Of a stretch of 64,000 bases of DNA, positions 35,571-46,240 are shown piece by piece. The stretch comes from Anthonomus grandis grandis (Eukaryota; Arthropoda; Insecta; Coleoptera; Curculionidae): NCBI RefSeq assembly GCF_022605725.1, contig NC_065550.1:6882001-6946000 (forward strand), in the 5' to 3' direction. Every line of letters begins with the position of its first letter. The stretch's first letter is position 1. The notes beneath the pieces were generated by a model that was not told the origin of the DNA, searched no databases, and worked only from the letters and a program-made list of their open reading frames with translations. Position numbers and translations under genes: made by a program.

Positions 35571-35755
35571 TTAATAAATAAAAAAAATAAAAAAAAACTA
35601 TAAGAAAACCTTTGTTTTGTTCAAAAAAAAACAGAAGAGTCAATTTAATTAAAATTTTAAGTTTACTGAAGTTTTTTTGCTCTCCTGTAAAATGTAGTTT
35701 TTGAAGATTTCAGAAAAATGGTAGATACATGGTTTCACTTCTCAATCGTCGGTAT

Positions 35756-36540
35756 GTATTATTAAAATTTAATAAATTAATCTTAAAATAGGATCCGTTT
35801 GTTTTTACCCCTCGTTGGTCCCATCCTGTCACTTGACACTTCACAACACAACGCGTGCCTCCCGCCTTGTTTGTTGTCATTTCCGAAGCAACAGCTGATT
35901 AAAATGCGGGGCCGCGGCCTACTCGATGAAGCAGAAACACTCCCACATCCGCAAATTTAAACAAAAATTGACCATTTTCCCAGCAATCCCAGTAACCGTG
36001 AATCATTTTTAATTCGTTTTAGGGTAATTAAACTTTTTTACTTACCAACTATAAGTGCAATAATTCAAAAAACTTTTGACATTGAGTGACCACCAGCCAA
36101 ATCTGTATCTGTGAGATTAAATACTGATTTGTTGGAACAAGTGCTGACACAGATACAGGTCTTTTCAAGGCCCAGGGCCTATCTTATCTCTGTCTTCATA
36201 ATCAGAGACAACCAGCTGGTTGTCTCTGTTCATAATTATACATTTTTATTTGGATTTACATCTAGGTAAGTATTTTTAGTTCTAAAATGACATATTTATA
36301 ATAACATAATTTAAAGTTTCTACATACTTAACTGGAAGGGATTCTTAGTATTTTAACAATTAAAAAATCAATTCAAGAATTAAATTTGGCTTTTTTAATT
36401 CCGAGAACAATAACTATTAAATATTAGTGATGTGGACAAATAATAAAAAAAAATTGATATTTTATTGACATTATGTATAAAATCTAGCAGTTGTCCTCTT
36501 TAATATATAAAAAAAAACAAGGTATATAAAAAAAAACAAA
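35756..36540. other. GC-richer unique segment, possible host exon/promoter
   Basis: GC-rich patch (about 35820-35960, including GCGGGGCCGCGGCC) in otherwise AT-rich DNA. Consensus splice donors lie on both sides in opposite directions: TTG|GTAAGTA on the minus strand near 36050, and CTAG|GTAAGTATT on the plus strand near 36265. It could be a bidirectional host promoter with leader exons, but no coding sequence is seen. Confidence 0.3.
36203..36228. repeat. 26-nt perfect palindrome
   Basis: CAGAGACAACCAG followed at once by its exact complement, centred on CAGCTG (an E-box core). There is no spacer. It may be a cruciform-forming or protein-binding site. Confidence 0.6.
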
Positions 36541-36796
36541 AAATAATCTTTATTGTATACAACAAATAAATTACATCTATTCTATATACATACAAAGGTG
36601 GAAAGTACTGCTAGGCGTGTTTTAATAACCACCACAATAAATAATAAAAGGACATAGTACAATTTTCTTAAAAACAAAAATTTGAACAAAAATGATTCAG
36701 AGAACCATACCAGAATCAAAGTTACACCCGTATTAAAATATCAGCAGTCTCCAAAATTTTTTTTAATTTAGACTTAAAAGAGGCCATCCTAAATCT

Positions 36797-37306
36797 TTAA
36801 TTTCTACAGGTAGGCCATTGTAAATACAGGCAGAAGTATATATGAAAGAACTTTTCAGAAATTCAGTCTTATGCTGGGCATTGCCAGTGTGGTTTTATAG
36901 TGGATATTTACATTATGTGTTTCTTTGCTTTGAATAAGGAATTCTGACAGATATTCTGGTTCATGAAAATTAAGTAATTTATGTACAGTGCACTTATACT
37001 TACCTATACTTACTTATACCCAAAAATCTTCTTTGGGCCATATTAAGACTATAGACCTGCTTTACATGCTCACTCACATGAACCCTCTGAGGCAAATTTC
37101 TAGTAAATCTTACACAGGAATTTTGAAATTTCTGGATTTTACATTTATTTTGTTCAGCTAAAAAAGGACCATATACAATATTTAAGTATCCAGCAATACT
37201 AAGCACTAAACTCTCTGTAAGGATTTTTTTTTGTTCTAGCAGGCAAAATATCCTTAAATTTATTTAATGACTTTAATTTATAATATGACTCTTGACAGAT
37301 CTTATT
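36797..37306 (-). repeat. about 510-bp direct repeat, left copy (RT C-terminus and 3' UTR of copy D)
   Basis: About 95% identical by eye to 39002-39514. It contains the RT tail IQKFQNSCVRFTRNLPQRVH (about 37080-37135) on the minus strand. Its right edge (CAGATCTTATT) is the exact start of the plus-strand element. Confidence 0.8.
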
Positions 37307-38748
37307 AATATAAATGTGCCTCTAGCTCACATAATAAATGCCTGTCTGCACATGGGAATCTTTCCATCTAAACTAAAAAAGGCGAAAGTTCTTCCAATTT
37401 TTAAAAATAAGGGTGATGAGCAGGATGTAGAAAACTATCGACCAATATCTCTCCTTTCTTCAATATCAAAAATATTTGAGCGAATCATTTATATCCATAT
37501 TATGAACTTTTTAAAAAGGCAAACTATTCTTTCAGATAGCCCGTCTTGTTTTAGGCCCAATCATTCAACCCAGTTGGCAGTTTTCAAACTTATATCCTTT
37601 GTGATTGAAAATGTTGACAAAAAAGAAAAAGTTGCCCTTTTTCGATTTATCGAAAGCATTCGACACAATCAACCATGGTCTACTGCTGTCAATCCTTGAA
37701 AATTGTGGACTGAGAGGAAACTGTGCCAGACTTATAGCCTCTTATTTAGATCAGAGGGAACAAACAGTTTGCCTTGGCTCTGGTAATGGTACATATGTTT
37801 ACTCAGCGTCATCCTTGGCGGTACAGGGAGTGCCTCAGGGTTCTATTCTAGGCCCAGTACCATTCATATTATATGTAAATGGTTTCAGTAAGTGTTTTCC
37901 AGGGTGTTTTATCAACCAATATGCTGATGACACTTCCATAATCTTGTCAGAACATCTGATTGAAGAACTATCTGTCAGGGCTTCTCAGGTGGTAGAGAGG
38001 ATGCAGGAGTGGTGTGACAATCATGTTCTGAAGCTAAATGCTGATAAAACCGGGCTACTGACATTCTCCAAAACTTTACCTTAAAATTCCCTACTAGTAA
38101 AGTTTGAAAAAAAGTCTCTTTGAAAGGTAGCTTCTTTAAAATTCCTTGGTATACAAATTGACTCCTGTCTCACATGGGTCCCACACATAGACACTCTTGG
38201 CAAAAAACTAAATAGTTTCTGCGCGTTAATAAGGCGTCTACGAGAAGAGCTTTCCCTAAATTGTCTGAAGCAACTTTACTATGCATCGGTCCAATCTCTA
38301 ATCACTTATAGTGTGATGCTTTGGGGATCTTCAACTCAGGCAGACGCCGTGTCAGTCTTTATAGCACAAAAACGCATCATAAGATGCATGCTCAGACTCA
38401 CCACAAACGTCTTGTAGGACTTATTTTACTAAGCTTGGTCTACTCACTGTTCCAGCTTTGTACATTCTTATGTTAGCTATTTTTGCAAAGAAACACCTGC
38501 ATCTTTTTCAAACTAATGAAGATCATTATGCTGAGGGTATGTCTATTGTGACAAGGGGGAGAGCTGAACTGAGTGTCCCAACTCATCACTCTGCCTTTTT
38601 TCAAAGATCTCCTGCCTTTGCTGCTATTAAAACATATAATAGATTACCTCTCGCCCTAAGGCAAGAGAAAAGTATCATGAAGTTTAGGAAAGACACTGCA
38701 AGGTATCTGTTGGGCAAGTGTATCTATAGTTTCGATTTACAATTTTAA
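37307..38748 (+). pseudogene. reverse transcriptase of copy E, frameshifted
   Basis: In order: GIFPSKLKKAKVLPIFKNKG and NYRPISLLSSISKIFERI (37350-37480), then FRPNHSTQLAVF. After a shift near 37630 come FDLSKAFDTINHGLL (palm Asp, about 37640), VPQGSILGPVPFILYVNG and YADDTSI (second palm Asps, about 37920). After another shift come LGIQIDSCLTWVPHI and AQKRIIRCMLRL. The C-terminal tail is HHSAFFQRSPAFAAIKTYNR, ending at 38748. The endonuclease is missing because of 5' truncation. Confidence 0.85.
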
Positions 38749-39003
38749 ATGTGTATTATGATTAATATTAAGGGTTTGTTTACTAATTTATTTATCTTCA
38801 TAATGTATCATACTTGAGATACAAGTGGTAAGGTAATGCACCCATTATTATGTCCAACATTATCTTTTTGTTCTTACTATTTTTATTAGGAGTGTGTACT
38901 GTATAGATGTTATCAAATTTTAATTTTGTTTGTTTTGTGAATTTGCTATTGTCTATTTTAATTAGATCTTGAAAGCAATAAAGAAATTATTATTATTATT
39001 ATT
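37307..39003 (+). mobile_element. 5'-truncated non-LTR retrotransposon (copy E)
   Basis: Starts mid-RT, directly at the end of the left repeat. Ends with AATAAAG and an ATT repeat tail at about 38981-39003, directly before the right repeat. The RT pieces are described separately. Confidence 0.82.
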
Positions 39004-39514
39004 AATTTCTGCAGGTAGGCCATTGTAAATACAGGCAGAAGTATATATGAAAGAACTTTTCAGAAATTCAGTCTTCAGATGGGGGATTGCCACTGTGGTT
39101 TTATAGTGAATATTTACATTATGTGTTTCTTCGTTTTGAATAAGGAATTCTGACTGATATTCAGGTTAATAAAAATTAAGTAATTTATGTACAGTGCACT
39201 TATACTTACCTATATTTACTTATACCCAAAAATCTGCTTTGGGCCATATTAAGACTATAGACCTGCTTTACATGCTCACTCACATGAACCCTCTGAGGCA
39301 AATTTCTAGTAAATCTTACACAGGAATTTTGAATTTTCTGGATTTTATATTTATTTTGTTCAGCTAAAAAAGGACCATATAAAATAATTATATAAGTATC
39401 CAGCAATACTAAGTACTAAACTCTCTGTAAGGATTTTTTTTTACTAGCAGGCAAAATATCCTTAAATTCATATAATTACTTTAATTTATAATATGACTGT
39501 TGACAGATCTTATT
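39002..39514 (-). repeat. about 510-bp direct repeat, right copy
   Basis: Counterpart of 36797-37306. It continues to the right without a break into the RT of copy D, whereas the left copy continues to the left into the element's 3' end. Confidence 0.8.
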
Positions 39515-40975
39515 TACATGCGCATTAAATGACATTCAATTATCCATACAAAGGCCCAGGTTTTTTACTTGATCTACCCATTCCAATTCAACACCATTCA
39601 TATTTAATTTACTTGGTGCTCCATTATTCAAGGTACTTTCATTTCTTGAGAACAGGATGGCCTGTGTTTTACCAGAATTTATAAAAAGTGAGTTTTTGTC
39701 AGCCCAAACAGAGATCCTCTGTAAGTCAGCATTAATTAAATCCAAGGCTTCAGGCAGGCAACCAACCAATGATGGCAGATAAATTTGCAAATCATCTGCA
39801 TACTTGTGATACCTGCAGTAAATTATTTTATGAATTAAGTCAGCCACAAATATTATAAAGAGAAGTAGTCCCAACACCGACCCTTGCGAGACTCCCTGAG
39901 TTACATTTCTTGACCCAGAAGTTACCACACCCTTGTCATTAGTCAGCTTTACTGCCTGTTGTCTGTTTTGAAGGTAGCTTTTAAACCACCCATTTGCCTG
40001 AATATTGTAGTGCCTTAGTTTTGCCATTAAAAGTTCTATATTGAGAGGAGTTTCTATATCAAAGGCTTTTGTCATATCTATCAAAACAGAGGGACAACAT
40101 TGTCCATTATCCAGAGATAGAGCAATATCTATTGTTACTTTTAGAAGAGCTGTCGTACAGCTATAATTTGGTCTAAAGCCAGACTGAAATTTTGGGATAA
40201 TGTTTCTGCTTAATAAATAATGCAGCAATTGACCTTTTACAATTTTCTCAATTAGTTTAGATAAAGTTGGCAAAATACTATTTGGTCTTAGTTCATTAAT
40301 ATTGGTTGGATTGTTCACTTTAGGTACTGGAGTAACAAGGGCTTTTTTCCAGATATCATGGACACACCCAGAAGATAAAGAATTATTAATTAAAGAATAA
40401 TGTTCACTAGAGGTTTTAGGCAAATAGGAATGCAAGCTTTTAACATTTTTATAGAGATCTTATCTACCCCAATAGCATTACTTCTAATACTGTTTATGGT
40501 TTTATAAACTTCATTTTCAGAGACTAGTTTAAAATGAAACGGCTCCCCATCGATTGAGGAATTAAGAAATGTATCCAAATTATCTGGATCAATCTGTAAT
40601 TGAGGCACACTATCCAGAAAATGATTATTAACAAGTTTTGGCTCTCTTAGATTAGAAGGAATTTCTGCAGGTGCATTGTTATTGACTTTCCAATTAGAGT
40701 CCTATTGTTAGTAATTGTTTATTATATTTAAAACATATTCAGAGTTGGTCAATTCCATTATTAAAATTGGGAGTATCAATGAGTGTTGACTTGAGCTTAG
40801 ACTTAACATAGATTGCAAAGCCACCTCCTCTACCATCTCTGTCTTTCCGGAAAAAATCAAAACCATTTCTGACAATGCAACAATGTCATAGTCAGATGTC
40901 TCAATGAAGTACCTGATGTCTGAAAATTTATTGCACATAGATCAGGGATTTATATGCACCACTTTTAATGTGTCC
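39206..40975 (-). pseudogene. endonuclease fragment and reverse transcriptase of copy D
   Basis: Endonuclease start LKVVHINP..SMCNKFSDIRYF and SDYDIVALSE, then (shifted) FFRKDRDGRGGGFAIYV (40975-40740). After the deletion, the RT begins with NSIRSNAIGVDKISIKMLK (about 40470-40530). A long open piece at 39536-40435 holds VNNPTNINELRPNSI, IDMTKAFDIET (palm Asp), GVSQGSVLGLLLF and YADDLQIYLPS. The tail IQKIQNSCVRFTRNLP is near 39300. Stops and shifts are few, but the endonuclease is incomplete. Confidence 0.85.
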
Positions 40976-41018
40976 TGGCCAGTTGATATGAACTTTGAAT
41001 TTACTTTCGATGTGGTCG

Positions 41019-41019
<1 letters not shown>

Positions 41020-41061
<42 letters not shown>
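41020..41061. repeat. TA microsatellite
   Basis: About 20 uninterrupted TA units, between the endonuclease start of copy D and its presumed ORF1 end. Confidence 0.95.
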
Positions 41062-41062
<1 letters not shown>

Positions 41063-41500
41063 CACATTTTCACTTCTAAGCATTCCTCGGGTTTTACTGC
41101 TAACATCATGTGTATGAGGCTTAAACTGATTGACATAACATATGCTATTTACGTAAAGTGGAGGATTGAGTTTAGTATAAAGTGACCACATTTTCATTGA
41201 GACAAAGCAGGATAAATGGGAAGAAATGAGAATTACCATTTAGTTATATGTATTTTATTGTATACATGCAAATACTTGTACAAAAATTTAATTTTCGCTA
41301 ACTAAGCAAATGTCTGAAAAATAATTGAACATCATGATTTTTTATCAAATTACATTTTTTATTTTTAAAAAATTATGATTTTCTTTCACAGTTGTATTTT
41401 TGAATTCTTTGCAATAAATTCAGATCATTTATTAAAATATTTATTTATTACTATCAACGTTTACATAAACATTCTAAGATAATACATAATAGGTATACAT
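41062..41500. other. AT-rich spacer, possible ORF1 end of copy D
   Basis: The minus-strand open stretch at 41062-41239 (with NQFKPHTHDVSSKTRG) is where ORF1 or the leader of copy D would lie, but no domain is recognisable. Nothing is seen in 41240-41500. Confidence 0.35.
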
Positions 41501-42570
41501 AATATATAACTTTAGATAAAAAATTTTCCACACAGTGCTCGAAAAGATGCCGATGGGGCGATCATTTAAAACGTCATTCTTGTTACGAGATTTAAGGATT
41601 AGACAAACATCTGATAATTTCTAATTATTGGGAAACTCACCAAGTAATAAAGATTGATTAAAAATATAATAAAGAGGTAGATAGAGTGAATGGCAACATT
41701 CTTTTAGCACTCTATTGGTATATCAGATATACCAATAGTGCTAAAATGTGCTAATAGTATAGATCAGGTCCAGCTCCTTTGTTGATGTCTAGTCTAGAAA
41801 GAGAGCGTTCAACATCTCTAGGGCTTATTAATACATCAGACACTAAATTAAATCTTTCAGAATCATGAATATTTAAAACATTTCCAGTTCCCACTGCAGT
41901 GTTTAACATACTAGTGTTGTAAACAGATGAAAAGTGTGAAGCAAACAATTCAGCACTAAAAAGGGCACAGTCAGCTTTAGAGTCACCAAGAAACATTTCA
42001 CTTGGAAGACTAGTATTACCGTTAATAGACTGAGAATCAACAAACTTCCAGAAATATTTACTGTCATTGATATTAGAATTTTCTGCTGTTGTAAGATAAC
42101 TATGGTAACATTCCTTGGTTAGATTCCTAGCTTCCATCCTCAAGGTACTAAAGTTTACATAACCAGAAGGAGAACCACTCTGCTTATACAATTTATGGGC
42201 GATTTTCGATGCGGAGTTATAATGTTTTTTAAATTTTTTTGAGAACCACTGGGGATAATGTTTAGAAGGAAAAAGGGTTTTATATGTACAAACAGTCAGT
42301 ACGTACAGTACTGAATAAAAGTTAGCAACAGTGAGATCTAAATCAGAATCTGACATGATGGTTTTCCAGTTGTAATCTAATAAGTAATTGTTGACAAGAT
42401 TAAAATCCGCATGTTTAAAATCATAATACCAAGTTATAGGTGCACCAAAAGTTTTGGTTGATGACAAGGCAACTTCAATTCAAGTGGTGGGTGATAAGGA
42501 TCATGTTTAATAAGACAACTGAATTTAACTGTAAAACATATATCAAGATTTGAGAAGCAAAGATTCAGGA
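41500..42570 (-). pseudogene. endonuclease/RT fragment of CR1/jockey-type element (copy F)
   Basis: Minus strand: KHDPYHPPLELKLPC (end of the endonuclease, about 42480-42520), WYYDFKHADFNLVNNYLL, HYPQWFSKKFKKH, KYFWKFVDSQS, LPSEMFLGDS and SRLDINKGAGPD (41760). The RT resumes after a scrambled junction with FNQSLLLGEFP and KSRNKNDVLNDRPIGIFSS (about 41540-41660). The linker is clearly homologous to copies B and C. A stretch of about 50 bp at the junction (41702-41746) is a hairpin replacing the expected RT residues. Confidence 0.82.
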
Positions 42571-42574
42571 TAGA

Positions 42575-43000
42575 CCCATGCTACAGGACAAGTGCAGTTA
42601 CCAAATCTTCCACTTCCACAGTTGCAGAAAAGCCCTGATCTGCACTGCCAAGCAATCAGCCAGTGATTATTAATAGCGCGACCGATGCCAGTAGCACATT
42701 ATCAGCTTGCAACAGGAGGCAATGGTTGTATCTTGGACGGTGTAATCCGGATACAATCGAACAGCAAATAGTAGAATATATGGAGAAATAATTGTTGATA
42801 ACCGATGTTAAGTGCTTAACATTAGATAAAAACGAAGATCGTCATTTAAAATTGGCGTTAAGGAATCCTTGTTGAGGGGCCTACTTGATGCAAACCTCTG
42901 GCCAGTGGAAACCGCTGTGAAAGAGTTTTGTCCGCGACGAAACTTTGGAAATTTTGGGAATGCTGCAAATTTTCTGCGCGACCCAACAGAACGTCTGGGC
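42575..43000 (+). pseudogene. ORF1 fragment of another non-LTR element
   Basis: The plus strand reads NQPVIINSATDASSTLSACN, then WLYLGRCNPDTIEQQIVEYM (42720-42790), SFKIGVKESLLRGLLDANLW (after a shift) and NFGNAANFLRDPTERLG. The block 'LG...P.T....I..Y....SFK..V......LL...WP' is the conserved C-terminal domain of gag-like ORF1 proteins in several insect non-LTR groups. The zinc knuckles are not visible. Confidence 0.5.
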
Positions 43001-43169
43001 CTGTAGAGTATAGATAATGATCTTGCCGTTTTCTACTAAAATGTAACTGAAACCTGGCTGGACCCTGACATTGACCCAAAGCTTGTGACCTTTACAATAA
43101 AATGCTTGTAATTGGTGACTATAATCTGCCTCCCAGTATTGTATTGCATTGCATGGAAGAGAGACCCTG

Positions 43170-44381
43170 CTATGCGATACGGTAGTGAACGTAAAGAAAA
43201 CAGAAACGTGCAAAGAAAATGTTGAGAAATCGGTAAGGAACGAAGCTGTAGAGGTTGCGGTTTTGGGACATGTTAATATGGATCCTACACTAAGCACTCG
43301 ATAGTTAGCTTCTGTATCAGGGATCAATCGGGAAAGTATACAAAGATTCTAAAAACTCACGATTTCCACCCCTATAAAATAAAACTGGTACATGAAATAA
43401 ATGAAGACAATGAGGATCGGCGCTTGGAGTTCTGTGAAATAACTAGTGAAAGAGCATTCAATAATCCGAATTATGTGTTTAATATTTGTTTCTCAGATGT
43501 ATGATCGTTTTTCTTAAACAGCACTGTAAACCGTCGTAATTGCCGTTATTTGTCGGACCATCCCCAGAAATTAAACGTTTGTTGCATTTGTTTGTGGCAT
43601 TTATGACGATCATATTATTGGACAATTTTTTATACCCGGTAATCTTAATGGGGATATGTACCTCAGCTTATTACAAGAAGCTATCAATCCGGCAATAACA
43701 AACTTTATTAAAAATGGCAATAAAAATCAATACGTTGAAGGCGAGGTGATGTTTCAGCAGGATGGTGCGCGCCCTCATTACGCAATAGCTATTCGCAATT
43801 ATTTAAATGAGAACCTGGTCGCTGGATTGGACGGAGAGGCTCTGTTTTTCTGTAGGGTCACCTAAAGAGTAAAATCTATAATACCCAACTAGCTTCAAAG
43901 AATTACGCAAAAGGATTACATTTGAATGCTAACAGATAACTTCTAATATGCTACGAAATGTGCGACGTCGATTTGAACAAAATCTGTATTATTGCATGGA
44001 GATTAACGGTGGCCATTTTCAGCATTTGTTAGACTAGTGTTTATGTAGGATTGTTATAAATTAATAGTTTGACAAAGAATTACGATTATTTTTCAAAAAA
44101 CTGTATTAAATGTTAAAATGGTCAATAGTTTGAGGACCGCTGAAGTAAAATCCTTTAAACTAGGTATAACGGTAAAGAGAATCGAAAGACAAGGTATAAC
44201 TCGACCCACTATTGCATTTAAAATTTTTGAGGTTAGTTCCACCCTGGCTAAGGGATGACAGATGGGGGTGGTATTATACTCTGAAAATGTTTCTCCCTAG
44301 TAATCTAAATTGACGTGTCCGAGCGTTTTCTTTTTAAAACCTTTACGAGGCCGCCGTTTCGTTTTTGTTTAGCCACCCTGT
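43170..44381 (+). pseudogene. Tc1/mariner-type transposase relic with right terminus
   Basis: Plus strand, several frames: NEAVEVAVLGHVNMDPTLST and INRESIQRILKTHDFHPYKI (43240-43380), then KLVHEINEDNEDRRLEFCE, ICFSDV (Asp 1), VNRRNCRYLSDHPQ, VMFQQDGARPHYAIAIRNYL (Asp 2, 43747) and RWIGRRGS. The Asp 3 motif is gone. The right end CACCCTGTATA at 44376-44384 is preceded by GTCCGAGCGTTTTCTTTTT, a theme shared with the inverted repeats at 21.5 and 22.98 kb. The left end was not found. Confidence 0.75.
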
Positions 44382-44389
44382 ATAAATCA

Positions 44390-44960
44390 TCAAATAAAAT
44401 AAATTTGAGCTAAAACATTAAGTAAACTTATTGGTCTATAATTTTTAGTCTCATTTTTACTGCCACTCTTAAAAACCGGTGTTATTTGTGCAGTTTTTAG
44501 TGCTTCTGGAAATTTATAATTTTTTTATGGCAAGATTAAAAATATTTTATAAAGGTAGGGCAATAAACTCAGCCACACCTTTGTAAATGTAGGCTTGTAT
44601 ATTGTCGGAACCAGTTATTTTTTTTTTTGGTTTACGTTTTTTTATGCTATAGATGACATTAGTTTCAGTAATTAATTAGTAATTAATAAGTAATAAAATT
44701 TAAAGGCGCTTCCACTGAAATCCGGAATCTAATTTTTTTATTTTTGTAAGTACTTCATATACAGACTGAAAATGTTGTGCAAATGCGTTTGCAATGTCTT
44801 TTGGATTTGAATATAATTTTTTATAATTTTTAATAATAAATTGAGGTATAAGATTAAAATGCTTAAATATAAATCTAACACAATTAAAGTATGTTAATCA
44901 AATTCACGACCACGATTTACTAAACTGCTTAAACATACATTTGGGAAAAGCAATAGAGTG
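44390..44960 (-). pseudogene. non-LTR RT N-terminal fragment
   Basis: The minus strand carries NPKDIANAFAQHFQSVYEVL (linker, about 44770-44830), TGSDNIQAYIYKGVAEFIAL (about 44570-44620) and KTAQITPVFKSGSKNETKNY with RPISL (about 44405-44490). This is the RT start through motif 0/1 in the right order. Frames shift and the palm is missing. Confidence 0.78.
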
Positions 44961-46059
44961 AGTAGAAATAAATTTTGAAAATTATGATTTATTTGTAAAA
45001 GGGGTAAAAAAATATTTTTAGTAACTTTATCCTATATATATATATAGCTTTACAGAGAGAATAAGTTATTGCATACTAATGTAAGTCATAGTTAGGGAAT
45101 AATATATAGGGTGATGCTTAATTTCATATTTGACAAAGTTCCAGTTAATAAATTGTGTTTACCACATTTTTTTGCTTACTCTTCGCTTGTACGTCAACCG
45201 ATTTTGTTTTTTTTTTTCGGTTTGGTTAGATACGAGATTGTATGCCCTTTAAATTGATGTGCGACACTTAGAGTAGCCATTTGAAATACAAAAGTTTGAG
45301 GTCTATAAAATATGCATTATGCCCAGACATTTTTGGTCACTATTCGCTGGTACGTCAACCGATTTATTTTAGCACCCTGAAAGCACTATATAACATGTAG
45401 ATTGTAAACATAGAGTCTCTAGTACCAATACTTTACGTATTGTTTAAGAGATTGCCTTAATTCACATTTTTTTATTTAATGTCATAAACTAAGTTTACGT
45501 CTGATATTAATGCGCATTAGAGCAAAGATGCTTTCGCAGGTGTTTACACAATGGTTTTAACGTTGACATTAACCAGCTGTTTTTTTATCGCCAACCTAAA
45601 TAAATTATTATTTATTAAGGAGATTCAGTAAAAATATATCTAATAAAAGAACCTAATTTTTTTAATTTACTACACACACACACACACAATAAGGCTATAC
45701 CACAACAAATTCAAAGTGAAAATTTTTTCTCTATGTCTTGGTTTTCAAATTTTTGTTAATTTCGCCGCAAAAATTACTGCGAATCTGGATCTTCTCCCGT
45801 ATACACGGTACCTTAATGCGAATTAGGAATGCTACAACGGTTTACGGGTGTCAACACATGCGTTTTAAATTTGAAATTCGCATTTCGCTTATGCGCATTA
45901 AGATATTAAAAATTAAGGAACTACTATTCAGAACAACTAGGAAACTATTAGGAACAATTAGGAACTACTACAACAACAACCATACTTACTGACATTTAAT
46001 CTGACAGACATGACTTTGAACCCTTAATTTTGACATACTGAAACCTACAACTGAGATAT
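44961..46059. other. mixed repeat debris
   Basis: 45118-45392 is related to the subterminal part of the mariner-like element at 51.9 kb and ends with GAAAGCACTATATAAC, close to that element's terminus. TACGTCAACCGATTT occurs twice in it, about 160 bp apart (45190 and 45349). An AC microsatellite lies at 45671-45688. 45930-45985 is low-complexity sequence rich in AGGAAC/AACTA. Confidence 0.5.
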
Positions 46060-46240
46060 GACTGAACTAGCCATATAAGGAAATGAAGGTACACCTAAGT
46101 CTGACAAAGATTTAAAAATTGTACAGTATCTCATTGCATCAAATGCTTTCTCCATATCTGTATGAGAATTAATGCGACCAGATATTTTATCAAACAGGCT
46201 CTCAAAGATGATTAATTCAAAGACTTTAAAATTAATTATT
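46060..46240 (-). pseudogene. short non-LTR RT fragment
   Basis: The minus strand reads LFDKISGRINSHTDMEKAFD, then AMRYCTIFKSLSDLGVP. TDMEKAFD fits the first palm Asp motif of an RT. It is isolated and short. Confidence 0.5.

Larger units (their letters stand above)
31688..35597 (+). mobile_element. CR1/jockey-type non-LTR retrotransposon, near complete (copy C)
   Basis: A 43-bp leader, ORF1 (31731-32505), ORF2 (32523-35339), a 3' UTR, stem-loop ATGGG-5nt-CCCGT (35556-35570) and an A-rich tail. Flanking CTATAAG at 31681-31687 and 35598-35604 is a likely 7-bp target duplication that fixes both ends. It is inserted in the DNA transposon 27773-35751. Confidence 0.85.
27773..35751 (+). mobile_element. 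DNA transposon with 37-bp inverted repeats and 4-bp duplications (Sola-like?), carrying a nested retrotransposon
   Basis: The left end CGACGGTTCAGAAGTGAAAC and the complemented right end CGACGATTGAGAAGTGAAAC match at 32 of 37 positions. The motif GTGARACCACGTATCTAC recurs subterminally (27790, 27820, and in part at 31476). One broken gene spans 28768-31030. Removing the non-LTR insertion (31688-35604) leaves about 4.06 kb. Four-base target duplications are known for the Sola superfamily, but the assignment by transposase sequence was not possible here. Confidence 0.75.
36545..40975 (-). mobile_element. CR1/jockey-like non-LTR retrotransposon, split by another insertion (copy D)
   Basis: Endonuclease, RT and 3' UTR run right to left. 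The 3' end has AATAAAG at about 36550-36560. A plus-strand element (37307-39003) interrupts its 3' UTR/RT tail, with a direct repeat of about 510 bp on each side. An internal deletion near 40700 fuses the endonuclease N-terminus to the RT region. Confidence 0.8.

Noticed and set aside
40928..41239. ORF with a run of Tyr-Ile repeats
   Set aside because: The repeat is a translated TA microsatellite.
42881..43327. 148-codon ORF on the minus strand
   Set aside because: The plus strand carries ORF1-like and mariner-like protein motifs across the same region.
45738..45992. 84-codon ORF
   Set aside because: Composition is driven by low-complexity AGGAAC/AACTA sequence and no domain is recognised.
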